Assembly: GCA_963580455.1 (NCBI GenBank)
Contig: OY756962.1
Coordinates: 10,558,001-10,622,000 of the forward strand
DNA: 64,000 bases
From: Euonymus europaeus
Lineage: Eukaryota; Streptophyta; Magnoliopsida; Celastrales; Celastraceae
Reading direction: 5' to 3'
Notes under the pieces: generated by a model
Seen by the model: the letters and a program-made list of their open reading frames with translations, nothing else
Told to the model about the DNA's origin: nothing
The model's database searches: none
Program-made: the position numbers and the translations under genes
Part shown: piece by piece, positions 34,958-47,163 of the stretch
How the letters are laid out: each line of letters opens with the position of its first letter
How positions within the stretch are numbered: the stretch's first letter is position 1

Positions 34958-35034
34958 GTATCACGGTGAGATACTGAGATGGTGAGACCAGAGGGGCTGT
35001 CGATTGAGGCCGTGGGCAGTGATTGTGAGGGTGA

Positions 35035-37134
35035 TGTGACGTCCCGGTCCGGGCACGCCACGGGTGCCCTCTGGCACCGTCCTAGGCCACTAGTGCGAAC
35101 ATAAAGTTCATCTCCCGTATATTGGAGAGTCCCCGCCTGAATCAGAAACTCGCAGCATAAAGTTCATAAATCCATCACACTAGCAACCTAGCCAGGCCTC
35201 AGGCCTCAATCACATGCAATCCTGATCCTAGGGGCCTCAGGCCATCCACTACCAGCATGCACAAACTGATAGTAATAATCAAATCATCAATTTCATAATA
35301 TCATATAATCAAAAATCAACTCAGCATACATCATGCATACAACCTCCGGTGCCAAATGGTTATCGGATTATCATGAATAAACCTCACTGATCCGCTCCAC
35401 TTGTACCTGTACCTGTACTAGTATCACCTGTGGGAAGGAATGAAAGTAGAGGGTGAGCAAGAAGCTCAGTAGGGTTATGAGTAACATGAGTATAAGGCCA
35501 AATATGAAATAATAGGCTATGCCACAATATGAAACCTACCACATGCACGTATACTCAACATTCACATAGAACATCACCCCGGGCAATCCCCTCAATGAGC
35601 AAACATCATCGATACCATGCCTCGTTCCATGTAATATCGAACGTGAGCAGAGCTCACCAAATCAACTCATCAATATCATGGTCGCTAACCATGACTATTG
35701 AACAGGAGCAAGCTCCCCAACATCAAACGCTCTTGGATTACCCGGTTGCGTGATCCTATCATGCCCGCACCACTCCAGGCAAGGTCCCTCATGAACCATA
35801 CCTCTAGTGCTTTATCCTACTTGGAGTTCACTTGACTCGGTGGTAACTCTCATCACCTCGTCATCCCTCCAAGTAGCTTTCAAGAATCCTAAGGAGCCCC
35901 GAGTCCATACCCGGTCCCCCATGCAACTCTAATGCAATAATGCCATGGCATGCCGAAAAGATATATATATATATATATATATATATGAATAACCTACATA
36001 TATATATATACATAACTACCATGATGCACGAACGGAAATCACATCGTTCCCATAGGTGATGGAACACACATATTCGGTCATGCAATATCAAGAATTAACA
36101 ACATTTCCCAAGAAGGCTCGTTTCCCCTTAGAAGCAATTAAGGCGGAAACACAAAAATAGAACGACCAATGAGGAATCCAAAAGCTCTTAACATATCAAA
36201 AACAAATGATACAAAGAATGGTTACAAATCCCCTACCTCGTGTCGAGCAATTCAACACAAAACCTACAATTACGTTCCTAGGGTTCCCGGTTTGCCCAAC
36301 CTAACAATGTGACGAAAACGAACCCATTCACACATCAATAAACAACCCACAACTCATATAAACATCAATTAAATCAATAAATTCAAAATCACTTACTTCT
36401 CTCTCTAGAAATTCCTTCCAAAATCCTCCAAACTCAATCCAAGATCAACTCAACTCCAAAACACAAACCAATCTACATAAACATCCAAAATCAACCTATA
36501 ATCAACATATCTAAAGCATAGAGCTCATCTCCCTAAGAATCAAATGAATCTAACAAAAACCTAGAATTTCAAAAAACTATGAAAAACTTACCAAAACTCC
36601 AAAATCCACCTTGAATCTTCCTTGATAAGCTTCAAGAGTCACCAATTCACAATCCCCAAGCCAAACTCTTGCTAAAACCTTCTTCTCTCTCTTCTTCTCT
36701 CTCTCTTTTTCTCTCTAGTCGGGCTCCCAAAGTGGTGAAATTTCTAGAAATGTCTAAAACTGAGCTTAAAAACTGATTTCCCAATAGCCGTCCGGACGCC
36801 CAAAGTATGCGTCTGGACGGATTACTGTTCCCGTAACCCACTGCCTTGAATCTAGGCATATCCGTTCGGATGCCCAATTATCCGTCCGGACGATTTACTG
36901 TTCACAGAACCCACTGCCTTGAATCTAGGCATATCCGTCCGGACGGATTACTGTTCACAGAACCCAATTTTTTCTCAAATTTATTTTCCGGCTCGGTCTA
37001 AGCTTCGATTTGATATATTACGGGCCCGAAACGGACATGTATACTAAAGGTTATGACCCATTAACCGAACCAAGCTCAAAACTATTTTTCCATGATTCCG
37101 TTCTTCACGGATCATCCGTATTTCGACTCAAAAT
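35035..37134 (-). repeat. 3' LTR of element B
   Basis: About 2.1 kb. Compared with the right LTR it lacks a piece of about 60 bases near 35100 and one of about 90 bases near 35385, and its inner end lacks the terminal GGGTCGGGGTTTCACA. It contains (TA)n at 35963-35985 and CGTCCGGACGG-type palindromes near 36780-36950. The PPT (AAGGGGACG on the minus strand) is at 37138-37146. Confidence 0.85.
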
Positions 37135-37183
37135 TTCGTCCCCTTAATAAAATTTCTTCCCGAAATTTAACTGCACACGTACC

Positions 37184-38261
37184 TCAATCTCTGAGCAACT
37201 CCGGGTACTTCTCCTTCATTATGGATTCCAACTCCCAAGTTGCTTCTTCCACTCTGTGATACATCCACATCACTTTTACTAATGGAATCACACTCGACCT
37301 CGTGACCTTGTTCTGTCGGTCTAGATTTTTTACCGGTTGAAGAGTGTAACTCTCATCTTCTTCAACTTCCAACGTAGTCCAATCCATGCGACGGATCCGG
37401 CTCATATTTCTGAAGCATTGATACATGGAATACATTGTGAACCTTCTCAAGCTTCGGTGGAAGTGCCAAATGGTTCGCCACCGGTCTAACCGCCTCAAGA
37501 ATTTCAAATGGCCCCACAAATCTCGGTGCCAACTTCTCATGCTTACTATGCCTTTGAATTCTACGTCTCGGACTAACCTTCAAGAAAACCTTATCGCCTA
37601 CAGCGAACTCCAAAGGTCTCCTCCTCCGGTCAGCATAAGACTTCTGTCGGCTCTACGCGGTGATCAACCGCTTCCGGATCTCATCAACTCTCTCTTGAGC
37701 TTCTTTGACCTTCTCCGGTCCTGAAACAACTTTCTCAGCAACCTCTGCCTAACACAAAGGCGACCTACAAGGCCTCCCATAGAGCGCCTCGTAAGGTGCC
37801 ATTCCGATACTACTCTGGAAAGAATTGTTATACACGAACTCCGCCAAATGTAAGTACCGATCCCAACTTCCTCCAAAGTCCACAACACATGCCCGCAGCA
37901 TATTCTCCAAAATTTGAATAGTTCTCTCACTCTGTCCATCACTCTAAGGATGATAAGCCGTAGAGAAATCCAACTTTGTTCCCAATGCTTCTTGCAAACT
38001 ACTCCAGAATCTACCTGTGAACCGCGGGTCTCGATCCGAAAAAATAGATAATGGAATTCCGTGAAGTCTCACAATCTCCTTGACATACATAGTACTCAAG
38101 GTCTCCAACGAATCTGTCTTGTTCATTGGTAAAAGGTGTGCAGACTTGGCCAATCTGTCCATTATCACCCAAACTGTGTCATGTCGTCTCTGAGTCATTG
38201 GCAACGCCGTCACAAAGTCCATCGTGATCTTCTCCCACTTCCATTGTTCTACCGGTAAGGG
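37184..38261 (-). pseudogene. element B integrase core and chromodomain-like tail
   Basis: [20 protein letters not shown] opens the core at 38222, with D in TMDFV, D in [12 protein letters not shown] and E in DGQSERTIQ, so the triad is present. Stops: a TAG at 37944-37946 (HP-stop-SDGQSE) and others near 37750 and 37655. Then FAVGDKVFLKVSPRRRIQRH and a frameshift near 37385 into VEEATWELESIMKEKYPE, the chromodomain-like end. Sequence matches 23668-24200. Confidence 0.87.
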
Positions 38262-40670
38262 TTACAACAATCCAGCTGGTTTCTGATGTTCTGCCTTCAC
38301 TTGTTGACAATTAAGAAACTCATAATGCCCATAACGAGTTCTAAACGCTGTTTTCTGGATATCCTCATCCTTAATCCTCAACTGATGATAACCTGACCTC
38401 AAATCAACCTTAGAGAAATGCCTAGCACCTCTCAATTGGTCAAACAAATCATTGATCGTAGGCAATGGATACTTATTCCTCACTGTAACCTTATTCAACT
38501 GCCTATAATCAATACATATCCTCAAACTTCCGTCTTTCTTCTTGACGAACAACACCGGTGCTCCCCCCGGGGACACACTCGGTCTAATGAACCCCAAGTC
38601 TAGCAACTCCTCTAATTGAGAACTCAATTCCTTCAACTCTGCTTGAGCCATCCGATACGGCGAAATCGAAATTGGCTTGACGTTTGGATGCAACTCAATA
38701 GCAAAGTCAATCTCCCTCTTCGGAGGTAATCTCGGCAACTCTTCCGGAAATACATCCATAAATTCTTCCACTACCCGAATCATAGTAGCTACATCTCCCT
38801 TAGGAGCCGAAGTCACCAAACTTGCGACCCTACAATCCTGATATGAAGGGTTATCCATGAAATGATGGCATGGCATCCCCTTCGATCCCTGTAAATGAAT
38901 CACCCCACCCTCTAGTAATCTAAGAGTGATCTTCCTTTGCCAAAAGTCAAGCACTCCTTGGTGTTTTGTCAACCAATCAACCCCGAGTATCACATCGAAG
39001 TCTTTGAAATCTAACACATACAAATCGGCTTGTAGAGATATTTCTCCAAACTGACACTCACATCCAAACACTACCCCCTCCAACGTGGTAAAGTGCCCGA
39101 ATGGTGAGGACACCGTAAACATTCTTCTAATCGGCGAAATCTCCACCACTAGTGCTTTCGCTAACGAACTAGTAATAAATGATGAGGTAGCTCCAGAATC
39201 AAACAAAACTCTGGCCCAACAATTTGAAATTAAAAATGTACCTGCAATGAAGTTGGGATGCTCCTGTGCCTCCTGATGTCCCATAGCAAAGACACGACCA
39301 TCCGTCAGTGCATACTGCTGCTGCTGAGACTGTCTGCCTCCACCTCGCCCTCTCCCTCCCGATGGAACAGTGGAAGGAAGAGTTGGAGGTGATACCCCCG
39401 GTATCTGAGGCTGATGCTGTCCTCCCTGGTTACCCTGCGGACACTCACTCTTCTTGTGGCCCATCTTCCCACAACCATAACACTTAAATCCAGAAGATCT
39501 GCACTCATTCTTCATGTGTCCCTCTTTCCCACACTTGTAGCACGTCACCTTGCCCCCTTGAGGCCTTGGACCCCTGCCTCGGTCCCCTCTCTGATAACGA
39601 GAATCAGTCTTCTGCTTCTTGTGGCTACTACCACCACCACCACTACCTTCAGTCACTGGATGCTTTCTCTGAGCCTCATTCCGCTCACTCAACTCAAAGT
39701 CCAATGCCATCTCAATTGTGTGCTCATATGATACCACCCTAGTGGCCATCACCATCCTCCCGAGACTGCGTAGCAACCCATCCCGGTATCTTGCCGCCTT
39801 CTTTGCATCGGTGGGAGCAAATTCTCTCCCAAACCGATATAACTCCTCAAACTGCTTGGTGTACGGAGACACCATCATCTCTGATGTCTACAACAAATCC
39901 AAAAACTGCTTGGCCTTCTCAGTCTGCAGAGGTCTTGGCATAAACTTCTGCATGAACAACGGCTCAAAAGAGGTCTAAGTCAGCTCATTCCGCCTCGGAC
40001 CCATAGACATCCACCATTCATAGGCCACTCCACTCAAATAATAAAACACAAACTTCACCCATCTTTCATCGGGTATCTCAAGAGTGTCCATCCTCATGCT
40101 CAACTGATTAAACCACTGCTCCGCCCCCACACTCGTTCCATCTCCAGAAAAGGTTGGAGGAGAAGTCCTCCTCAGTTGATCCACCTCATACATACCCCTT
40201 CCAGCTCTCGGTGCTGTAGCCACCTCAGTAGTAGCCTCGGTTACCACTCCCTCAGTACGAGTGTCAGTTGCACCTATCGCCTGAGCCACTGCCTGTGCTA
40301 TCGTCTGTGGCTGTGTCTGCACCATACTCATCATAAAGCTAGCAAGCCCCTCCATCATCATCGGTTGCCCCCCTGTAGTAACAGGAGCAACAGGTCCTGC
40401 AGGTGGTGCCTGCTGATCATCACTCCCAGTCGATAGTCCCTCATGAACTATCTCTTCCTCTCTCAACTCCGGATTCACATTCGGAACCGAATCCTCAGTG
40501 CTAGGAGTGCCTCTAGTGACACGCCCCACCCCAACACTACGGCCTCTACCTCGGCCCCTACCAACTCCCCGTCGGCCTCTGCCACGAGGTACCTCAGTCC
40601 CACTCTCGGACCTGATAGTTCTACGGGTATTCATCCGCATGGCAAACAGACGATACCATTTAACACACAA
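38262..40670 (-). pseudogene. element B gag-protease-RT, two TAG stops and RT truncation
   Basis: One frame from 40670 covers gag: RGRGRGRSVGVGRV leader, then YEVDQLRRTSPPTFSGDG. TAG stops fall near 39972 and 39890, then it stays open to 38262. Two zinc knuckles are intact: [14 protein letters not shown] and [14 protein letters not shown]. Protease: [14 protein letters not shown] starts [20 protein letters not shown] and reaches [10 protein letters not shown], then continues in frame as [16 protein letters not shown], which belongs just before the integrase core. The RT active site, RNase H and integrase finger are therefore deleted. Role lost. Confidence 0.9.
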
Positions 40671-40796
40671 CTCAACAGAGAATTATTAGGGATAGAAAAC
40701 ATACCGGATCAGCAGCGGTTGTGACATGGCCTGGATTACACTACCATACATCTAGGACCCATCCTCGATCCTATATATATAAATCAAACCAACCTC

Positions 40797-40808
40797 CCTC
40801 CGATACCA
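40797..40808 (-). other. primer-binding site of element B
   Basis: TGGTATCGGAGG on the minus strand, three bases inside the LTR; initiator tRNA-Met type with two differences. Confidence 0.8.
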
Positions 40809-40811
40809 AAT

Positions 40812-42971
40812 TGTGACGCCCCGGTCCGGGCACCCACAGGTGCCCTTCGGCACCGTCCTAGGCCACTAGTGCGATCATCCGGCGAACCGAAAATCCGGCG
40901 TCATCTCCCCGTATATCGAAGAGTCCCCTCCTGCATCAGAAATGCGCAGCATAAAGTTCATAAATCCATCACACCAGCAACCTAGCCAGGCCTCAGGCCT
41001 CAATCACATACAATCCTGATATTAGGGGCCTCAGGCCATCCACTATCAGCATGCACAAACTGATAGTAATAATCAAATCATCAATTTCATAATATCATAT
41101 AACCAAAAATCAACTCAGCATACATCATGCATACAACCTCCGGTGCCAAATAGTTATCAGATTATCATGAATAAACATCAATACATCATATACAAAATAT
41201 GTGTTTAGAGTATCTCTCTAGCACCCACATCCTACCCAGGGCCATCCATGTCACATCCCGCTCTCACTGATCCACTCCACTAGTACCTGTACCTGTACTA
41301 GTATCACTTGTGGGAAGGAATGAAAGTAGAGGGTGAGCAAGAAGCTCAGTAGGGTTATGAGTAACATGAGTATAAGGCCGATTATGAAACAATAGGCTAT
41401 GCCACAATGTGAAACCTACCACATGCACGTATACTCAACATTCACATAGAACATCACCCCGGGCAATCCCCTCAATGAGCAAACATCATCGATACCATGG
41501 CTCGTTCTATGTAATATCGAACGTGAGCAGAGCTCACCAAGTCAACTCATCAATATCATGGTCGCTAACCATGACTATTGAACAGGAGCAAGCTCCCCAA
41601 CATCAAAAGCTCTTGGATTACCCGGTTGCGTGATCCTATCACGCCCGCACCACTCCAGGCAAGGTCCCTCATGAACCATACCTCTAGTGCGTTATCCTAC
41701 TTGGAGTTCACTTGACTCGGTGGTAACTCTCATCACCTTATCATCCCTCCAAGTAGCTTTCAAGAATCCTAAGAAGCCCCGAGTCCATACCCGGTCCCCC
41801 ATGCAACTTTAATGCATTAATGCCATGACATGCCGAAAAGATATACATATATATATATATATATGAACAACCTACATATATATATACATAACTACCATGA
41901 TGCATGAACGGAAATCACATCGTGCCCATAGGTGATGGAACACACATATTCGGTCATGCAATATCAAGAATTAACAACATTTCCCAAGAAGGCTTGTTTC
42001 CCCTTAAAAGCAATTAAGGCGGAAACACAAAAATAGAACGACCAATGAGGAATCGAAAAGCTCTTAACATATCAAAAACAAACGACACAAAGAATGGTTA
42101 CAAATCCCCTCCCTCGTCTCGAGCAATTCACCACAAAACCCACAATTACGTTCCTAGGGTTCCCGGTTTGCCCAACCTAACAATGTGACGAAACCGAACC
42201 CATTCACACATCAATAAACAACCAACAACTCATATAAACATCAATTAAATCAATAAATTCGAAATCACTTACTTCTCTCTCTAGAAATTCCTTCCAAAAT
42301 CCTCCAAACTCAATCCAAGCTCAACTCAACTCCAAAACACAAACCAATCTACATAAACATCTAAAATCAACCTATAATCAACATATCTAAAGCATAGAGC
42401 TCATCTCCCTAAGAATCAAACGAATCTAACAAAAACCTGGAATTTCAAAAAACTATGAAAAACTTACCAAAACTCCAAAATCCACCTTGAATCTTCCTTG
42501 ATAAGCTTCAAGGGTCACCAATCCACAATCCCCTAGCCAAACTCTTCCTAAAACCTCCTTCTCTCTCTTCTTCTCTCTCTCTTTCTCTCTCTAGTCGGGC
42601 TCCCAAAGTGGTGAAATGTCTAAAACTGAGCTTAAAAACTGATTTTCCGATAGCCGTCCGGACGCCCAAAGTATGCGTCCGGACGGATTACTGTTCACAG
42701 AACGCACTGCCTTGAATCTTGCATATCCGTCCGGATGCCCAATTATCCGTCCGGACGGATTACTATTCACAAAATGCAATGTTTCTCAAATTTATTTTCC
42801 ATCTTGGTCTAAGCTTCGATTTCATATATTACGGACCCGAAACGGACATGTATACTAAAAGTTATGACCCATTAACCGAACCAAGCTCAAAACTATTTTT
42901 CCATGATTCCGTACTTCACGGATCATCCGTATTTCGACTCAAAACTAAAAATTTTGGGTCGGGGTTTCACA
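40812..42971 (-). repeat. 5' LTR of element B
   Basis: 2160 bases, TG...CA. It includes (TA)n near 41846-41865 and CGTCCGGACGG-type palindromes near 42655-42765. Confidence 0.9.
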
Positions 42972-43718
42972 GGTGAAGTATAGATTGAAGTGAAGAAGAC
43001 AAGAAGTGGAGGGAGACTGGAGAGGGCGGCAATTTCTGAAGAACTGGAGAAAACGAGCCGAAGAATTGGGTTTAGGGTTTTACATTTATGGCAAAACAAA
43101 ATTAAATGTTATTTGCCCAAATAGAATTTCATTTTTATTCATCTTAAACATATGGCCCTTGATTGATTCATAAGATCAATGGTCCAAATAAAATATAAAA
43201 TATAAAACATAGAATTAAGATGTCTGCTCTGCTGCTTCTCCTTCTTCATCCAGATCGTGCTTTTGATCTCTCTAGGTTTCAGTTCTGGATAAACTCTTTA
43301 ATTTTTAAGTATTGTTTATAGATATATAAACCGACAATTAGGACAACCAAAACACGAATTAATCTAAATCAATATGATAATTATCCTTGCCCTTGGTGTC
43401 ATAAAAGGGAAAAAGAACAATAGAGGAAACAATGCAAAATATCCAAAGCATTGCGCAAAGACAATCAACTCTACAAAGGTTTAGCACTTTTGTATTCTCC
43501 CTGTCCTTGATTCTTTATATATGCAGAAAAACATTACATAATGACATAATGCTTAAGCATTTCAGATCCCAATGAGGATCATCTGTTAAAAAAGAATTTG
43601 ACAAGCCTTCAGAAGTAATAATCGAATCAATTGTTGAGCCTTCTTCTTGGGTACACCGGAGCCGGTCCTAACAACAAAAACTGCATTGCAAGGCAGCTTA
43701 ACATGCCCCCCCTCCATG

Positions 43719-43850
43719 TTATAATGGCCGTATTTGCTCTCCATGAAGCGCCTGTTGGAGTTGAATGACCTGTTGCCGCTGTTCAGCAGGCAATAAATTT
43801 AACTCCTCTGGCGTCAAGTTCATCACCTGTTGCTCTACGTCAGTAGGAAC
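43719..43850 (-). CDS. CSTF64: CSTF64 copy 2, exon 10 (C-terminal domain)
   Basis: 132 bases ending in TAA. It reads VEQQVMNLTPEELNLLPAEQ, then RQQVIQLQQALHGEQIRPL. This is the conserved CstF64 C-terminal helical domain (family knowledge: Pcf11 binding). It is the only intact version in the window and shows what the frameshifted copies 1 and 3 derive from. Confidence 0.92.
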   Translation of the reverse strand, partial: VPTDVEQQVMNLTPEELNLLPAEQRQQVIQLQQALHGEQIRPL

Positions 43851-44994
43851 CTACAAATGATGAAGCCAAACATCGATAAGATCACGTGTACACATGGCTA
43901 ACATACTAAGCCAAGTTACTTTAGAACTGGCCAAAAATAATATCTTCTACTTATATACAGTAGAAAGGTGTCAAAAAGGAAATTGTTCTCCCTTCGGAGT
44001 GAAAAAAGTTTGTAATCTTTACCCAGAAAAAGTAAATAAAAAGAAAAATAATTATGATGCAAATAGATAATCTTGTCACCCAATAGAAGCGGAAGGCCTT
44101 AGGGAGGATGAATTGCAGAGAGCTCATTTCCAACCAATGTTAACATAGCAAAACCTTATGATATGTTAGGGCTCGGCCTCAAGGTTCAAATCTACAGGAC
44201 AGCACTAAGCCCTTCCTTTGCAAGGTCTATAGAGGCCATATTTACTTTATACTACTCAGTATCATGCACATAGTAAATACTGATCTCAACGCAACACAAA
44301 AGGAAGCACATGCACATTAGTGCTCATGCGCGCACAAAAGCATTAGTGCCAATGCACCCTAAGCCTATCCCCACTCCAAATCCATAACGAGTCTGACACG
44401 TTTATCCAATCCAAAAAAGTACATTCTGCTTAACCCAAACAAGGCAGGTTCACTGGGCATGCTAAGCCTTTCTATTGCCATCCCATAAGAAGCTGGAGTC
44501 GGAGGAAAATATTTGACGAATGAGTCCACTACCATAAGCATTTGGCAAGATATGAGACTAGAACTTCAATAAATGTAGAAGACTTCAAATTAACATATAA
44601 CTTGCACTTTAAAGAAGCGCATCATGTCTTGAAGGATATGGTTAACCTCAAGTCCTTAAGCTTATAAGTAGCAAAAACTGTCAACAATTCGATTCCAATG
44701 CCCTTGTGTTATTCCTGCATTCATTTTTTGCATTTTCAAGATATGACATTTATCAAAAGATTACATGAATAATTGAATACTGTCCATGAAATCTGCAGAA
44801 TTAAGAAACATGGTGGATTACGAAGATTAACCATTTTCCATTTAGGATGATCAATGCTTAAAAAGAGTAATGACTAATATATGCATGGTTGCAATACAAA
44901 CTGCACATTAACTGCAATGTCTGTTTTGTAGAATATGGCATGGTTTCTGCCTTAACAACTGGATTTACAGGCACTGAACCAAACTGCACATTAC

Positions 44995-45345
44995 CTGCAT
45001 TATCTGTTTTGTAGAATATGGCATAGTTTCTGCCTTAACAACTGGATTTACAGGCATTGAACCAACTCCTATTTCTTGTGATGGTGTAGATCTGAAAGCA
45101 GTAGGCACATCCAAACCACCTACAGAGGAAGAGGCACCCCTGCCATCTTCTAGTTTAACCAATTTTGATGGCCGATTGCCAACTTCTGAAGCATCATGAT
45201 AAATTCTTTTTTCCCCTAACCCCATACCTACGTTTGGATATGCATTGATTCTACTGCTCCAAGTTGAATCATTGGCAATCCGAGCAGTTTTATTAGCACC
45301 CTTAATAGTCGAATCAGAAACGCCTTATTAGAGTGAGGGGCTAGG
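44995..45345 (-). pseudogene. CSTF64: CSTF64 copy 2, exon 9 (double stop, duplicated end)
   Basis: Opens with PSPSL then two TAA codons, where copy 1 reads PSGV. The rest (VGMGLGEKRIYHDASEVGNR) is open. The exon end with its donor is repeated: 44905-44985 is a second, imperfect copy of 44987-45064. The inner donor is GT, the outer one has become TT. Confidence 0.85.
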
Positions 45346-45954
45346 CTGTTATCATGATGAAGTTAGAAACATAAATACAATTATATAGACAAACATAACT
45401 ATAATGAATTAAAATAATTTCGTAATAAGGAATTAGAAAGGATGAAAGTAGATCTTGCAAATAATTTGAAACCCAATATTACAAGTATCACCGGTATGAT
45501 TATTGCTAGAGCAATTAACAAATGCTTCAGGGCAAGGGAGGGAGAGGGGATCACCATGTTTCACCAAAATTATTAGTAAACAGAATAACCACATTGTTGG
45601 CTATTTCCAAAAAAAAAAAGATAACAGCTACAAGTTTTTTTTCAAAAGAAATGCCAGGCCTCTCATTTTAAGACTTTGAAGAAAGTTGATCAAAAGCACA
45701 TCTAAAGAAATATGGACATCTAATGAGTGAAAAAAACATGATTCTACATACAGTCCAAAGTGGGATATAGCAAACTTTCATTTGCTATACCTGGTTCTCC
45801 CTCGAGTAACTATTCAACATTAACATAAAATAAAACTACAAGAAACTCCATGACTACCAATGCAAGGAAAATAGGAACTCTGAAGTAAACATATACACTC
45901 CTTTTATAGTGAATAACAAGTACTTGCTAAGTTTAATACTAGAAAGTCAATAAC

Positions 45955-46425
45955 CTTCAACGACGAAGGATGAAGCAAAAACGAAGACTGTACGGCAGCA
46001 TTTGAAAGAATTGTTGGATTCGAATTCCCCAAATTTACAACACCTAGCTGTCCTGAGTGTTGTGACAAAGGAGGTTGCATTTGTTGGTTTAGGGAAGATC
46101 TTGCTGTCTCAATCTGTGGCCTAAGATTGACACGTGTAGAAGGAACTGATCAAAACGAGGTATGTTGTACAACACTGCTGTTGGCATGTTGAGGTTGCCC
46201 AGGAGTTTGAGGGGGACTAGAGAATTGATTATGAACCAATGAGGTTTGGGGCATAGCAGACACTCGGCCTTCCCAAAAATTGGGTATCATGGCAGAATGA
46301 ACCACATGTACAATAGGGATTCTTTCAGGAACACTTTCACTTGCTAACTGTAGATCCAGCTGGCTCTCTTGACATGAGGAATTTGCAGGTTGGAATGGTG
46401 TCTGCCGAAGATTTGGCATCTGCAA
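45955..46425 (-). pseudogene. CSTF64: CSTF64 copy 2, exon 8 (TGA, mutated acceptor)
   Basis: In copy 3 the acceptor is TGTGCAG|TTGCAGATG; here it reads TGTGCGG, so the normal AG is lost, though the CAG six bases on would restore the frame. The frame MPNLRQTPFQPANS runs to VVQHTSF and meets a TGA at 46150-46152; beyond it the frame goes on to LLHPSSLK. Pro/Gln/Ser-rich linker. Confidence 0.85.
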
Positions 46426-46525
46426 CCGCACAAAACAAAAGCGAGGGTAAACATTGAATTTATTTTATGCTACAGACATTTCTTAAAGACGAATAACCTT
46501 GATGTTTTGAGGTAAGGACACCAAC

Positions 46526-46561
46526 CACTTCAGGGGTAACCATTCTCAGCATCACCTGTGC
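46526..46561 (-). CDS. CSTF64: CSTF64 copy 2, exon 7
   Basis: 36 bases: AQVMLRMVTPEV, the end of the hinge. The donor GTTGGT is chosen because it keeps phase 0 into exon 8. Alternative downstream donors break the frame. Confidence 0.75.
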
Positions 46562-47163
46562 CTGCACATAAAGATGCACGAAGTCTTGTAAGATAAAGAC
46601 CAATATAAACCTCTAAAGAAATAAGTTGCAGAGGCAAACAAAAAACACAAGAATGCAATCGAAAGTTAGATTGGCCATCAGTATGATGGCACTCACAGTA
46701 CGAAAAGTTTAAACATGAAATCTTTTAAGGTAGATCAATAAAAATAACAATATTGTTTCAAAGCTTGAGCTTAATGTGGGAAACTTAAATCTTGTTCATG
46801 AAGATTTGCAGCAATACCAAATATATTCCCTCATGAATGGAACAGTTGACTGTATGATAATGTCATACAAAATGATAAAAAGGAGTGGAATTAACATATT
46901 CAGTGTTATAGGATACCAAAATGAAGGTAAGCAACTTTAAAAAAAATAAGGAAATATAAAAACATATATTTTTATCTTAATTTTATATACAGACAAACAC
47001 GTGGCCCAAGCAGAGTTGCAGCGGTGAAACCTAGAGCTCATCACAAATTCAATTATTGAAAGAGTCTTTACACATATTATGTGAGGATAAGGTTTGCATA
47101 CATTTTGCATGTCCCCTCCCTGCCTACAGAGGGAACCTTGAGCATGGGTGTTGTTTACCTTTT

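Larger units (their letters stand above)
33752..35034 (+). mobile_element. TRIM array with four LTRs of two alternating types
   Basis: LTRs: A 33752-33935 (type 1), B 34077-34270 (type 2), C 34434-34616 (type 1), D 34759-34957 (type 2). All start TGTTATACAC and end GTTACA. Each internal piece starts with a tRNA-Met PBS (TGGTATCAGAGC at 33938-33949, TGGTATCGGAGC at 34274-34285, a variant after C) and ends GTGGTGG. Internal pieces are only about 140-165 bases and non-coding. Small size, PBS and absent coding fit TRIM (terminal-repeat retrotransposon in miniature). Depends on other elements' enzymes. Confidence 0.82.
35035..42971 (-). mobile_element. Chromovirus gypsy element B, both LTRs present, 5-bp target duplication
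   Basis: 7937 bases from TGTGACGTCCC to GGTTTCACA, flanked by GGTGA at 35030-35034 and 42972-42976. Removing the element joins the TRIM-derived stretch to host sequence exactly as seen at 12284-12300 and 60430. Transcription is on the minus strand: 5' LTR right, PBS at 40797-40808, gag, protease, partial RT, integrase, chromodomain-like tail, PPT, 3' LTR left. A large internal deletion and several stops make it defective. Confidence 0.93.

Noticed and set aside
35529..35753. 74-codon plus-strand frame repeated at 41409-41633
   Set aside because: Both copies are the same part of the two LTRs of element B; the repeat explains the conservation.
43951..44133. 60-codon hydrophobic frame
   Set aside because: It falls in intron 9 of CSTF64 copy 2; copies 1 and 3 do not keep the frame.
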